Source: CAYHVK01 sp964360255 | Lineage (GTDB): Bacteria; Bdellovibrionota; Bdellovibrionia; Bdellovibrionales; UBA1609 | DNA length: 64,000 bases | Direction of reading: 5' to 3' | NCBI GenBank assembly: GCA_964360255.1 | Contig: CAYHVK010000006.1 | Span: 1 to 64,000 of the forward strand | Shown here: one piece after another, positions 8,357 to 17,088 of the stretch | Numbering within the stretch: the first letter of the stretch is position 1 | How the letters are laid out: each line of letters begins with the position of its first letter | Position numbers and translations under genes: made by a program | Notes under the pieces: generated by a model | Databases searched by the model: none | What the model saw: the letters and a program-made list of their open reading frames with translations, nothing else | What the model was told of the DNA's origin: nothing

Positions 8357-9088
8357 TTGAATAAACTTATTCTGTTTCTAATTTTTATATTTTTTCCTTA
8401 TGTCGTTTTGGCACAAGAATGTCCTAAAGGATCTTTTTGGGTTAATCCTCATCCGCGTAAAGATTTTGTTCGGTCTAACAACGTCTATGTTTCAGCGACG
8501 TCTGTGACTGGACATTGTAGATCAAAATCGAAATCTTATGAATTTTGGGCTGAGTTTCTTACCAATGGTCGACCAGCTGATTGGGAGTTTAATGAAGAAA
8601 AGTCTGTTAGCTGGTCAAGGAGAGAAATAGAGGAGTTTGTAGTTGCCGCTGAAAAGATTCCGCTTTTATTACGATATAAAGTTAAAGTTTTTCGAATGTT
8701 AAGATCGAAGGCCAAGGGCAATCCGGCCTCTTCATCTAAAGACAATATGATTTTGTATGACCAGGCTTTCAATAAGAATGAGCAGCTGGCTATAATTATA
8801 GTCCATGAATTGGCTCATGAGCTTTATAGAAATTTATCTAAAACAGAAAAAGAAAAGTTTCAGAATGAAATGGGTTGGACCTGGAAAAGTAAAGGAGCTG
8901 AAGACGCGGGAGTCTGGATCGCGGGACGCTCTAAATATGTACAAAAGGATAGCGACACATCGCCAGACGAGGATTTTGCAAACGGTGTAGAATACTACAT
9001 TTTTGATAGAACTCGACTAAAGTTCAAGGACCCAGCTATGCATAAATGGTTAAAATCAAAATACGGTGCTAAACTGGAATTAGAATGA
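8357..9088 (+). CDS. Secreted protein with HExxH zinc-protease signature
   Basis: 243 aa from a TTG start; no other usable start precedes the signal peptide (MNKLILFLIFIFFPYVVLAQ, cleavage expected after about residue 19). The mature part contains IIIVHELAHELY (about residues 149-160), an HExxH zinc-binding site, and SPDEDFANGVEYY about 45 residues later, whose Glu or Asp could be the third zinc ligand, as in several putative zincin families. Two Cys in the first part could form a disulfide. It is translationally coupled by ATGA to a lipoprotein gene. A secreted metallopeptidase is the best reading; the family is not recognised. The ribosome-binding site is weak. Confidence 0.78.
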   Translation: MNKLILFLIFIFFPYVVLAQECPKGSFWVNPHPRKDFVRSNNVYVSATSVTGHCRSKSKSYEFWAEFLTNGRPADWEFNEEKSVSWSRREIEEFVVAAEKIPLLLRYKVKVFRMLRSKAKGNPASSSKDNMILYDQAFNKNEQLAIIIVHELAHELYRNLSKTEKEKFQNEMGWTWKSKGAEDAGVWIAGRSKYVQKDSDTSPDEDFANGVEYYIFDRTRLKFKDPAMHKWLKSKYGAKLELE

Positions 9089-9600
9089 AGAAGATAAATC
9101 TCTATTTACTAATGCTTATTTGCCTGCTTTTGACAGCCTGTGCTTCGCTTTCGACTAAAGCGGATACTCATTTTTCTGAAAGTTCAATTGAGAAAATTCC
9201 TTTCAATACGTCTCGTGAGAGTTTAGAAAAAATGATCGGTAAGGCGTCTTCAGTTGCAGAGCATGAGGATGGAACTGTTCTCTATTATGATACTCCGCAG
9301 GCAGGCCACTACACGTTTCCAATCGCGAAGTTTGCATTTAATAAGAAAAATCAACTTATCGGTAAGACTTGGTACTGCGACAAAAATTGCGATTTTGAGG
9401 ACCGAGAAAAGCTGAACAAAAGATATCCAGCTGCTAGTTTTGTTGTATCAGTTCCTAAAGTAGGTAGAAAACTGAATTATGGTCCTAATGAGCGACTTTA
9501 TACAGATTCGAGTCGCAACATGAATATCGAGGCAGATGGCCAATCAATCACTGTCATTCATTGGGATTTGCCAGGTTCTGTTTTTTACTTAAACCGCTAA
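9085..9600 (+). CDS. Small lipoprotein coupled to the HExxH protein
   Basis: 171 aa. The signal sequence ends in the lipobox LLTAC (Cys19), so the protein should be acylated and anchored in the envelope. The body starts IEKIPFNTSRESLEKMIGKASS, reminiscent of SmpA/OmlA-type domains in which a conserved segment precedes a beta layer. Two Cys are spaced CDKNCDF. The start overlaps the preceding stop by 4 nt, so both products are probably made together. Partnership with the putative protease is inferred from context only. Confidence 0.8.
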   Translation: MKKINLYLLMLICLLLTACASLSTKADTHFSESSIEKIPFNTSRESLEKMIGKASSVAEHEDGTVLYYDTPQAGHYTFPIAKFAFNKKNQLIGKTWYCDKNCDFEDREKLNKRYPAASFVVSVPKVGRKLNYGPNERLYTDSSRNMNIEADGQSITVIHWDLPGSVFYLNR

Positions 9601-9613
9601 TTGCTAGGCTACC

Positions 9614-10411
9614 TTGACGACTCAAAGCCCATTACCCAGTAAAAAATTAGCAGTAGTAACAGGCGCGTCTTCAGGAATAGGACGCGCTTCTGCTTTAAGG
9701 CTCGCTGAAAATGGCTATGACTTAGTTTTGATCGCTCGTCGCGAGAAAGAACTCCAAGAGTTAGCTCTCGAAATTTCAAATCGTTATGGCTCAGTTATCA
9801 AAACTGAAATCCGTGTCATTGATATGTCTGAGTCAGGTGCGGCTAAAAAAGCTCTTGAGGGCTTGGCTGAAATTAAAGTTTTAGTGAACAACGCCGGCTT
9901 TAATAAATTTGGTGCCATTGTCGATCAGACTGAAACTGACTGGATGCAGATGATTAATCTCAACTGTCTGGCGGTCATTTCAATGTGTAAAGAAGCCGTT
10001 CATCGAATGACAGCGGGAGCGGTTATCGTCAACGTTTCTTCTTTGGCGGCAGATATCCCACTTCCTTATATGTCTGTATATTCAGCGAGCAAAGCTTTCG
10101 TTACCAACTTCAGCTGTGCGTTCAGAGAAGAGGTGCGTAAGCAAGGGATTCGGGTGGTATCACTGAACCCTGGTGGAGTGCGTACAGATTTTGTTTTGAA
10201 AGCCGGAATGCCGGGCCGGGTGAATCGTGAGAATGATCGTCTCTTAGTTTCAGCCGATTACGTCGCGCAAAGAATGATGACGGCTATTAAATATCCTCGT
10301 AGTGTTTATGTTCCGGTACGTAGTGGTTACTTTTTGCATTTCTTGCTTTATATTTTGCCACGTCCGCTGAAAGCCTATTTGGCGGCGCGCAGTTACCGTG
10401 AATATTTGTAA
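9614..10411 (+). CDS. Short-chain dehydrogenase/reductase
   Basis: 265 aa from a TTG start; the Rossmann fold begins at about residue 12. It has the cofactor motif TGASSGIG, the NNAG motif, the catalytic Ser in VNVSSLAAD and YSASK with the Tyr and Lys of the active site, so it is a complete classical SDR. The region after YxxxK (EEVRKQGIRVVSLNPGGVRTDF) is like that of DltE/YqjQ-type SDRs acting on acyl or keto substrates. The C-terminus holds a hydrophobic segment (SGYFLHFLLYILPRPLKAYL) that may bind membrane. The substrate is unknown. It lies 13 nt after the lipoprotein gene and 30 nt before the MAPEG gene. Confidence 0.9.
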   Translation: MTTQSPLPSKKLAVVTGASSGIGRASALRLAENGYDLVLIARREKELQELALEISNRYGSVIKTEIRVIDMSESGAAKKALEGLAEIKVLVNNAGFNKFGAIVDQTETDWMQMINLNCLAVISMCKEAVHRMTAGAVIVNVSSLAADIPLPYMSVYSASKAFVTNFSCAFREEVRKQGIRVVSLNPGGVRTDFVLKAGMPGRVNRENDRLLVSADYVAQRMMTAIKYPRSVYVPVRSGYFLHFLLYILPRPLKAYLAARSYREYL

Positions 10412-10441
10412 TTTTACTCGAGAGATGAAAGAGAGACTCAG

Positions 10442-10831
10442 ATGACAATGACAGCTTTAACCATTACTTCTTGGGCCGCGGCTTTTCTTACAGTTTTTTA
10501 CATAGTGATTTCAATGCGGGTGGGTTTGGCTCGTAACAAAAATCGCATCAGTCTTGGTGATGGCAATGTTAAAGAGATGACAATTCTTATTCGCGCTCAC
10601 GGAAACTTCGCTGAGTATGTACCGCTTGCACTTGTGCTTTTGATGTTGTGTGAACTGAAAGCAGCGAATTATCAGGCCATCATGATTGCTGCTATTTTAT
10701 TATGTATAGGACGAGTCATTCACTATTTTGGTTTAACGAAGGGCCAACTTCCATTTCGTATTGCCGGGATGCTCGGCACTATGGCTTCATTGCTAATTTT
10801 GGCTATTTCTCTCATCTGCGCTTTGAATTAA
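10442..10831 (+). CDS. MAPEG family membrane protein
   Basis: 129 aa with four membrane helices. The family signature RAHGNFAEYVPLALVLLMLCE is present at about residues 52-72, as in YecN-type bacterial MAPEG proteins. Eukaryotic MAPEG members are glutathione-dependent transferases or isomerases; bacterial ones mostly lack assigned substrates. The stop overlaps the convergent gene by four bases (TTAA), leaving no space for a terminator. Confidence 0.9.
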   Translation: MTMTALTITSWAAAFLTVFYIVISMRVGLARNKNRISLGDGNVKEMTILIRAHGNFAEYVPLALVLLMLCELKAANYQAIMIAAILLCIGRVIHYFGLTKGQLPFRIAGMLGTMASLLILAISLICALN

Positions 10832-11376
10832 TCAGCGAGCATTGAAAGTTCAGTGCGAACTGAATCGATAGCGAGTTCAGTTTCAGTGATTTTCTTTTTT
10901 AAAGTTTTCACTTGAGCATCTGTGAGCTCAACAGTTTTGTCGCCACCGACTTTAACAAGTGTGCCAGCCACAATACCGGCTAAGAAGCTTCCTGCTGCCG
11001 TTAGTTTACTGCCTGACGAAGCCGCCAATGTGCTGCCTGAAGTTGTGCCTCGGTATATCTTGCTCACTTCTTTGAAAGATCGAAAAATTCCGGCGCTAAT
11101 AAGAATTACTGCAATGGTAGTCGTTGTCGTAATAATGACTTTACCCCGACCATTATTTTTAGCAAATTCACGAGCTTGAAAAAGTTCTTGGTTTAAAATT
11201 TCAAGTTGCACATCAAGGTCATAAAATTTCTGCTCTAATTCACGCACTCGTTGCTTGCGAACTTCGGCGGTTGATTTCAAAGCTGTACGCACGCGCTCTG
11301 AACCTTCGGCAAATGCAGATCCTGCAGCAGATGTAAGAAGGGAGGCGGTGACTAGAATGCGAATTAGATTTTTCAT
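10828..11376 (-). CDS. Secreted/membrane coiled-coil protein, paralogue 1
   Basis: 182 aa. A signal peptide (SLLTSAAGSAFA, cleavage near residue 23) is followed by a helical segment ERVRTALKSTAEVRKQRVRE, a coiled coil, a hydrophobic helix (VIITTTTTIAVILISAGIF), a Gly/Ser/Ala-rich second hydrophobic stretch (about 130-150) and a final coiled coil. The same order, with the near-identical S-R-V-K-E-S-L-K-A-T-E-E-Q-R element, occurs in the product of 21203-21760, so the two are paralogues. No enzyme motif is visible. Confidence 0.8.
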   Translation of the reverse strand: MKNLIRILVTASLLTSAAGSAFAEGSERVRTALKSTAEVRKQRVRELEQKFYDLDVQLEILNQELFQAREFAKNNGRGKVIITTTTTIAVILISAGIFRSFKEVSKIYRGTTSGSTLAASSGSKLTAAGSFLAGIVAGTLVKVGGDKTVELTDAQVKTLKKKITETELAIDSVRTELSMLAD

Positions 11377-11596
11377 GGGCCCATTATAGAGTGTGGGGGT
11401 GTGATTTTAAATAGGCGTGTAAAAGGGATAGATCTGCCTAGTTAATAGACATGGATCCTAATACCTCTTTTTTAGTGAAGTAACCGTATTCAGCAAAATG
11501 AGCCTTAATTAAAATATAGCGTATTTAAAAATGAAATTAGGGCCTAACGAAGCCCATTTTGCTGAATACGGTTACTTGTGTTTGAGGGTATAAGCC
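11377..11596. other. Intergenic region between two minus-strand genes
   Basis: About 220 bases without a gene. The part near 11377 should carry the promoter of the coiled-coil gene. Most of the rest is the inverted-repeat element listed separately. Confidence 0.5.
11478..11577. repeat. 100-bp element with perfect 23-bp inverted ends
   Basis: Bases 11478-11500 and 11555-11577 are exact reverse complements (arms begin AAGTAACCGTATTCAGC) around a 54-base AT-rich middle. A GTG triplet flanks both outer ends (11475-11477 and 11578-11580) and could be a 3-bp target duplication. It lies downstream of the outer-membrane protein gene and could act as a transcript-end hairpin or be a MITE-like element. 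No coding capacity is seen inside. Confidence 0.75.
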
Positions 11597-12724
11597 CTAC
11601 TGCTTCGGCTTCTTTTTCTTCTTCATTTCTTTTTCGAACATAGCCGGGTCGTAATCTTCGAGCTGTGGAGTGAATTCATCTTTTTTCACTCGACGTTTCG
11701 GAGCTGCTCGTTTGGCGGGTGAGATCTTCTCACGACGTTCTTCACGATCAGCCGTGGCTGAGGCCGCATTATCATCAGCAATACGCTCAGCGAGTTCATC
11801 ATCCGGAACATCTCTCATGTCCTTCGGATTCTGTGAGTAGCGAAGTCCACCGTAAACTGAAAAACCATAGGCGACAGATTCGCCGGCCAGTGTGTGCGTT
11901 CCACCTACAATCAATTCAAGTTCCTTTGAAGCGGGTAGGCCGGCTTCAACACGAAGTTCGATAAGGTTCGAGTTTACAGAGTAGTATTTAAAACTACCAG
12001 CATTCACTCGATTCGTTACATTTGTGCGTTCAAGACGACGGCTATTGTACTTGTCATCTTTAACTGTGAAATGACCACCCACTTCACCACGGAAGAAGAA
12101 CTGGCCTAGGTTCAGTTGTGATCCCACTTTCCATGGCATCAGGTGTGCGCGGCCGTCTTCTTGATAGCGATAGCCGCCGTAAACGTAAGGCTCAAGTGAG
12201 CCCGTTGAAATAATACCCCACATGCCAAGTTCCGCTTGGTTTGTACCTTCGCCAGTCACAACATCATTGGTATTTTTATTCACTTCTTGGAGCGTAAACG
12301 TCCCGCGCAGTGTAGGCACTAAGCGAAGTGTCCCGGACTGTAATTGAAAACTAGTAAAGACCGAAGCGTTGTTGAATTCAGTGGCCTGACGATCACTATC
12401 GAGATTGTTAAAGAATGTATTCTCATTTGAGCTTGAAGCATTTACGATTTCAGCTCCGGCACCGACGATCCAGTTCCGTTTAATGCTGTAATCAACGTTA
12501 CCTTTGACAGAAAACGTATCGAAGCTGTCACCGACGATGCTCTCGCGCGACCCGTCAGTCCCATCTAAGTTTTCATCGGTGGTGAAGTATTCCCCGGTGA
12601 CATCAAGGCCGAAGGTGCGGCCATCGAATCTTGGCACAAACTCGGCGTAAACCGGGCTCGCGGTCAGACCCAAAACTAACAAGGGACAAACGACTCTCAA
12701 CATCAAACTTTGCAACCGTGCCAT
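11597..12724 (-). CDS. Outer-membrane beta-barrel-like protein with charged tail
   Basis: 375 aa. The signal peptide ends VYAEF. Alternating hydrophobic/polar strands with many aromatic residues fill residues 30-300, as expected for a beta-barrel (for example GSFKYYSVNSNLIELRVEAG and YGFSVYGGLRYSQNPKD). After the barrel a charged tail begins REERREKISPAKRAAPKRRV and ends in a run of Lys. Such a tail is unusual behind a barrel and could contact peptidoglycan or nucleic acid if periplasmic. The family is not recognised. The start lies 18 bp from the divergent MFS gene. Confidence 0.78.
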   Translation of the reverse strand: MARLQSLMLRVVCPLLVLGLTASPVYAEFVPRFDGRTFGLDVTGEYFTTDENLDGTDGSRESIVGDSFDTFSVKGNVDYSIKRNWIVGAGAEIVNASSSNENTFFNNLDSDRQATEFNNASVFTSFQLQSGTLRLVPTLRGTFTLQEVNKNTNDVVTGEGTNQAELGMWGIISTGSLEPYVYGGYRYQEDGRAHLMPWKVGSQLNLGQFFFRGEVGGHFTVKDDKYNSRRLERTNVTNRVNAGSFKYYSVNSNLIELRVEAGLPASKELELIVGGTHTLAGESVAYGFSVYGGLRYSQNPKDMRDVPDDELAERIADDNAASATADREERREKISPAKRAAPKRRVKKDEFTPQLEDYDPAMFEKEMKKKKKPKQ

Positions 12725-12742
12725 ATATACCCTATCCTCTAG

Positions 12743-14293
12743 ATGCTCATGTCAAAACCGAATCAAAGTCCGCTTTTTATTATATTTATCACGGTCTTCA
12801 TCGATCTCATTGGCTTTGGTATGATCATACCTCTGAGTCCATATTTTGCGCAAAACTTTGGCGCAAATTCCTTTGAAGTTGGACTTTTGATGGCCATATA
12901 TTCCGGTTTTCAGTTCGTATTTTCACCTTTTTGGGGTCGATTGAGCGATCGCATCGGCCGCCGCCCGGTTTTGCTCGTTAGTCTTATGGGGGCCGCCCTT
13001 GCGCACCTGTTATTTGGTCTAGCTGGCAGTCTCACAGTTCTTTTTATCGCCCGTGCTTTCGCCGGCCTTTTCGGAGCCAATATTTCAACGGCCATGGCTT
13101 ACATCGCCGATGTGACAGGTCACAAAGAGCGATCAAAGGGAATGGGTTTAATTGGCGCGGCTTTTGGTCTCGGTTTTGTTTTTGGCCCCGCACTTGGTGG
13201 AATGATTGCCAGTTATTCTCCGACGGCTGTCGCTTATACCGCCTCAGCCATTTGTTTTCTGAATTTTGTTTGGGCTTTTTTCAAATTGAAAGAAAGCCGC
13301 ATTGGCAATACTGAAACGAAAAGACCTTCGCGTCTGACTTCTTTTCTTCAGGCCTTCAAAAAACCGGTGGTTTCAAATTTACTTTTGATTTCTTTTTCTG
13401 CGTCGCTAGCTATGGCGGCCATGGAGGCCTCACTTTTTCTTTACGTTAAAGATCTTCTCGGTTGGTCGTTGCAAACGGCAAGTTTCGGCTTCGCTTATGT
13501 TGGAATCGCAATGGCCTTCAATCAAGGATTTTTAGTTCGTAAAGTTTTACCAAAATTTGGCGAGCCAGTTTTACTTCTCGTCGGAACATTTTTATTCGCG
13601 CTGTCTCTTGCGCTCATCGCGTTACCACCAACGGTGACAAGTCTCGCAATTGCCATGACGATTTTAGCTCTCGGTGTGGGATTCGTAAATCCATCGATCA
13701 ATGGCAGCATCAGTCAGCTGACTTCAAGTGACGAGCAGGGCGAAACTTTGGGTGTGGTGCAAAGTCTATCGGCGCTCGCCAGAATTTTAGGTCCGCCAGC
13801 AGGTGGTTGGCTCTATGCTGTGTACTCTCCGCACGCGCCTTTCGCTTTCGGAGCGGGTATCGCCTTCATCGGATTTATTCTTGTTGTGGCCCAATACAAA
13901 AAGCTTCCAAGTGGAGCGAAGATCAAAACCGAAGGCGCGACGGTCAATGGTGGTCGAGACGAAATGGAGCTTGGCGAAGTCGGTCTCTTTCAACTTCGCA
14001 ATCTTTTGCAGGTCGGTACGCCGTATCTTTTCTTTCAACTTGAAATGGTGTCAGCCCCTCACTCAGAGAAACTGACTCTGCTTTTAAAAACTGTAGAATT
14101 ATTGCCAAGTGGGGATGCAAAAGCCGCCTTAGAGGCAAAAAATGCACCTAAACACCAACCTATACTTTTAATTTGTGAAAATGGCAGCCAGTCTAAAAAA
14201 ACCGCTTCACTTCTAGAGGCCTCGGGTTATATCAACGTATACCGAGTCGCAGGGGGCTTTCAGGGCCTTAACCGCGAACTGGCGAGCGAATAA
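12743..14293 (+). CDS. MFS drug-efflux-type transporter fused to a rhodanese-like domain
   Basis: 516 aa. Residues 1-390 form a 12-helix MFS domain of the TetA/DHA1 kind: DLIGFGMIIPLSPYFA in helix 1, the loop motif GRLSDRIGRRPVLL and GAAFGLGFVFGPALGG in helix 5. Residues 400-516 look like a rhodanese domain: a first segment ELGEVGLFQLRNLLQVGTPYLFFQLEM, then PILLICENGSQSKKTASLLEASGY, with a CxxGxxS active-site loop and a Cys at the sulfur-carrying position, and RVAGGFQGL. Rhodanese domains carry persulfide or act as redox sensors. ATG codons at 12743 and 12749 are both possible. There is no frameshift and the fusion is continuous. valS follows after 14 nt. Confidence 0.88.
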   Translation: MLMSKPNQSPLFIIFITVFIDLIGFGMIIPLSPYFAQNFGANSFEVGLLMAIYSGFQFVFSPFWGRLSDRIGRRPVLLVSLMGAALAHLLFGLAGSLTVLFIARAFAGLFGANISTAMAYIADVTGHKERSKGMGLIGAAFGLGFVFGPALGGMIASYSPTAVAYTASAICFLNFVWAFFKLKESRIGNTETKRPSRLTSFLQAFKKPVVSNLLLISFSASLAMAAMEASLFLYVKDLLGWSLQTASFGFAYVGIAMAFNQGFLVRKVLPKFGEPVLLLVGTFLFALSLALIALPPTVTSLAIAMTILALGVGFVNPSINGSISQLTSSDEQGETLGVVQSLSALARILGPPAGGWLYAVYSPHAPFAFGAGIAFIGFILVVAQYKKLPSGAKIKTEGATVNGGRDEMELGEVGLFQLRNLLQVGTPYLFFQLEMVSAPHSEKLTLLLKTVELLPSGDAKAALEAKNAPKHQPILLICENGSQSKKTASLLEASGYINVYRVAGGFQGLNRELASE

Positions 14294-14307
14294 AGAACGG
14301 AGACAGC

Positions 14308-17001
14308 ATGGAAGACACTCAAGCTTCAGACAAATTGTCAGATCGATATTCACCTCAAGAGGTTGAAAAGAATATTTCTCAGTTTTGGTTGAGCCATGGC
14401 TATTTTAAATCTTCTGATAAATCCACAAAAGCACCATTTGCAATTATGCTTCCGCCTCCTAATGTAACCGGTCAGCTTCACATTGGTCATGCTTTGAATC
14501 ATACGATGCAAGATATTCTCACGCGCTGGAAACGTATGTCGGGCTTCAATGCGCTTTGGCTTCCGGGTACAGATCACGCGGGCATCGCTACTCAAAATGT
14601 AGTTGAAAAAGAACTCGCGAAAGAAAAAATCTCACGTCGTGATATGGGCCGTGAAGCTTTCGTAGAAAAAGTTTGGGAGTGGAAAGAAAAGTACGGGTCA
14701 CGCATTGTTGAGCAAATGAAATATCTCGGTGACTCTTGTGACTGGGATCGTTTCGCATTCACTCTTGATGAAAATTTATCTAAAGCCGTTCGTAAAGTTT
14801 TCGTCGATCTTTACAACAAAGGTCTTATTTATCGCGGAACTCGTCTCATTAACTGGAGTCCGAAACTTGAATCTGCACTTTCGGACTTAGAAGTTGAATA
14901 CAAAGAGATTCGCGGCCACTTGTATCACATCGCTTATCAAGTGATGGGAAACGATCAAACCCTAGTTGTGGCGACCACTCGCCCTGAAACTTTATTGGGG
15001 GATGTGGCTTTAGCCGTACATCCAGAAGATGAGCGTTACGCAAAACTCATCGGTAAAAAAGTGAAACTTCCACTCACGGGTCGTGAGATTCCAATTTTAG
15101 CCGACAGCTTCGTTGATAAAGAATTTGGTTCGGGAGTGGTGAAAATTACTCCGGGTCACGATTTTAATGACTATGAAGTAGGCCTTCGTCATAAGCTTCC
15201 ACAAATTAATATTCTCAACCGTGACGGAACACTCAATGAGAATGGCGCAGCTTACAAAGGTTTGAAAACTCAAGAAGCACGCAAAAAAATTCTCGAAGAT
15301 TTAAAAGAGCAAGGTCTTCTCATTAAAGAAGAGCCACACACTCACCAAGTCGGTCACTGCTCACGGAGCGGTGTCGTAGCTGAGCCCTTACTTTCAGAAC
15401 AATGGTTTTTAAAAATGGAGACGCTGGCTCGCCCAGCCATTTCAGTTGTAGAAAATGGAACCGTCAGCTTCGAGCCAGAGGCTTGGACAAAAACTTATCT
15501 TCACTGGATGCATAATATTAAAGATTGGTGCGTTTCGCGCCAGCTTTGGTGGGGACATCGTATTCCGGCTTGGTACTGCAATGACTGCAAACACATCACG
15601 GTCAGTGAAGTGGACGCCAAAGAATGTCAGAAGTGCAAAAGCAAAAACATTCGCCAAGAAGAGGACGTACTCGACACTTGGTTCAGCTCAGCTCTTTGGC
15701 CGTTCAGCACTCTCGGCTGGCCGAACAAAACTGAAGCTTTAAAAACTTTCTACCCAACAGATGTTTTGGTGACTGGCCACGATATTATTTTCTTCTGGGT
15801 GGCTCGTATGATCATGATGGGTCTTGAATTTATGCAAGACGTTCCATTTAGAAAAGTGATTATCACAGGTCTTGTGCGTAATGAACAAGGTCAGAAAATG
15901 TCGAAGTCATTAGGTAATGCTTTAGACCCGGTTGAACTCATCGAGCAGTTTGGTGCGGATTCTCTTCGCTTCACACTTTCATCAATGGTTTCTTCGGGCC
16001 GTGATTTAAAATTCTCAATGCCGCGCCTTGAAGGCTACCGTAACTTCATGAACAAAATCTGGAATGCCACGCGTTTCTCGCTAGTGGTACTTCAGGGTTT
16101 TGAGGTGCCTGCAGACGGCGACAAGGCAAAGCCAATCGCCGCAAACATGAGTGATGCTGATAAATGGATTATCTATAAGCTCGGTCGCTGCGAACAGCTC
16201 GTGCAGGATCATTTAACAAATCTTCGTTTCGCTGATGCCGCCGGCACACTTTATGATTTCGTATGGCACCAGTTCTGTGATTGGTATCTAGAGCTTATTA
16301 AGCCCATCGTATACGGAGACAAATTAGCCGAAAAACAAGCCACGCAGCTTGTGCTCGCGCAAACTCTCAATCGTATTATGCGTCTTTTGCATCCATTCAC
16401 TCCGTTTATCTCTGAAGAGATTTATCAGAAGCTTCCAATCAAGAAAGCAGCTTGCATCACCGATGAGTATCCAACTCCGAAGAATGATAAAGACTGGATT
16501 TCTCTCGGTAGCGAGAAAATGGCTTTTGAGCTCGATTTAGTTATAGAAGTGATTTCTTCTATTCGTACAGTGCGTGGAGAAAACCGCATTAAGCCAGGAG
16601 AGAAACTTAAAGTTCGTTTAGCGGCGCAAGATGCAGAGGCGCAGAGGATTCTTGAGCATAATAAGACTTATATTTCGAACCTGGCCCGTCTTGAATCTTG
16701 CGATATTGAAAAAGAGGGAAGCTTATCGAAGTGCGCCCTCACTCCAGTTCGTTTGAACGGTCTCAGCGTTGACGTGGTTGTTTATCTTGAGGGCGTTGTC
16801 GATCTTGATGAAGAGCGTAAGCGTATTGAAAAGGCGCTAGAGAAAAACGAAGGTGAAACTGCGGGTATTACACGTCGCTTGGCCAATGAAGAGTTCGTGC
16901 GAAATGCTCCACCAGAAGTGATCGAGCAGGCGCGTGCCACGTTGGCTGAGCTAGCTGAAAAGCTTATATTACTTAAGCAATCACTGGCTCGTCTGAGCTA
17001 G
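14308..17001 (+). CDS. valS: Valyl-tRNA synthetase
   Basis: 897 aa, the usual length. HIGH sits at residues 58-61 (NVTGQLHIGHALN) and KMSKS at about 530 (GQKMSKSLGNALDP). In between are the CP1 editing domain (VVATTRPETLLGDVA, GSGVVKITPGHDFNDYEVG) and a Cys-rich zinc-like patch (CNDCKH...CQKC). The end is the valine-specific C-terminal coiled coil (DLDEERKRIEKALEKNEGE). It charges tRNA-Val and edits Thr-tRNA-Val. The start has GGAG nearby. No tRNA gene accompanies it. Confidence 0.97.
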   Translation: MEDTQASDKLSDRYSPQEVEKNISQFWLSHGYFKSSDKSTKAPFAIMLPPPNVTGQLHIGHALNHTMQDILTRWKRMSGFNALWLPGTDHAGIATQNVVEKELAKEKISRRDMGREAFVEKVWEWKEKYGSRIVEQMKYLGDSCDWDRFAFTLDENLSKAVRKVFVDLYNKGLIYRGTRLINWSPKLESALSDLEVEYKEIRGHLYHIAYQVMGNDQTLVVATTRPETLLGDVALAVHPEDERYAKLIGKKVKLPLTGREIPILADSFVDKEFGSGVVKITPGHDFNDYEVGLRHKLPQINILNRDGTLNENGAAYKGLKTQEARKKILEDLKEQGLLIKEEPHTHQVGHCSRSGVVAEPLLSEQWFLKMETLARPAISVVENGTVSFEPEAWTKTYLHWMHNIKDWCVSRQLWWGHRIPAWYCNDCKHITVSEVDAKECQKCKSKNIRQEEDVLDTWFSSALWPFSTLGWPNKTEALKTFYPTDVLVTGHDIIFFWVARMIMMGLEFMQDVPFRKVIITGLVRNEQGQKMSKSLGNALDPVELIEQFGADSLRFTLSSMVSSGRDLKFSMPRLEGYRNFMNKIWNATRFSLVVLQGFEVPADGDKAKPIAANMSDADKWIIYKLGRCEQLVQDHLTNLRFADAAGTLYDFVWHQFCDWYLELIKPIVYGDKLAEKQATQLVLAQTLNRIMRLLHPFTPFISEEIYQKLPIKKAACITDEYPTPKNDKDWISLGSEKMAFELDLVIEVISSIRTVRGENRIKPGEKLKVRLAAQDAEAQRILEHNKTYISNLARLESCDIEKEGSLSKCALTPVRLNGLSVDVVVYLEGVVDLDEERKRIEKALEKNEGETAGITRRLANEEFVRNAPPEVIEQARATLAELAEKLILLKQSLARLS

Positions 17002-17024
17002 GGCTCAGACATTTATAGTCTCAT

Positions 17025-17051
17025 AAAAAACCCACATCATGTAGATGTGGG
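17025..17051 (-). terminator. Rho-independent terminator for the 17089-17628 gene
   Basis: The 8-bp stem CCCACATC/GATGTGGG with a 5-base loop lies at 17031-17051. On the minus strand it is followed by six T (17025-17030), giving a classical terminator 38 nt behind the minus-strand gene. Confidence 0.85.
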
Positions 17052-17088
17052 CAACAGTAGTCCCTGCGGACCCTTTGAGTTTTTCTAA

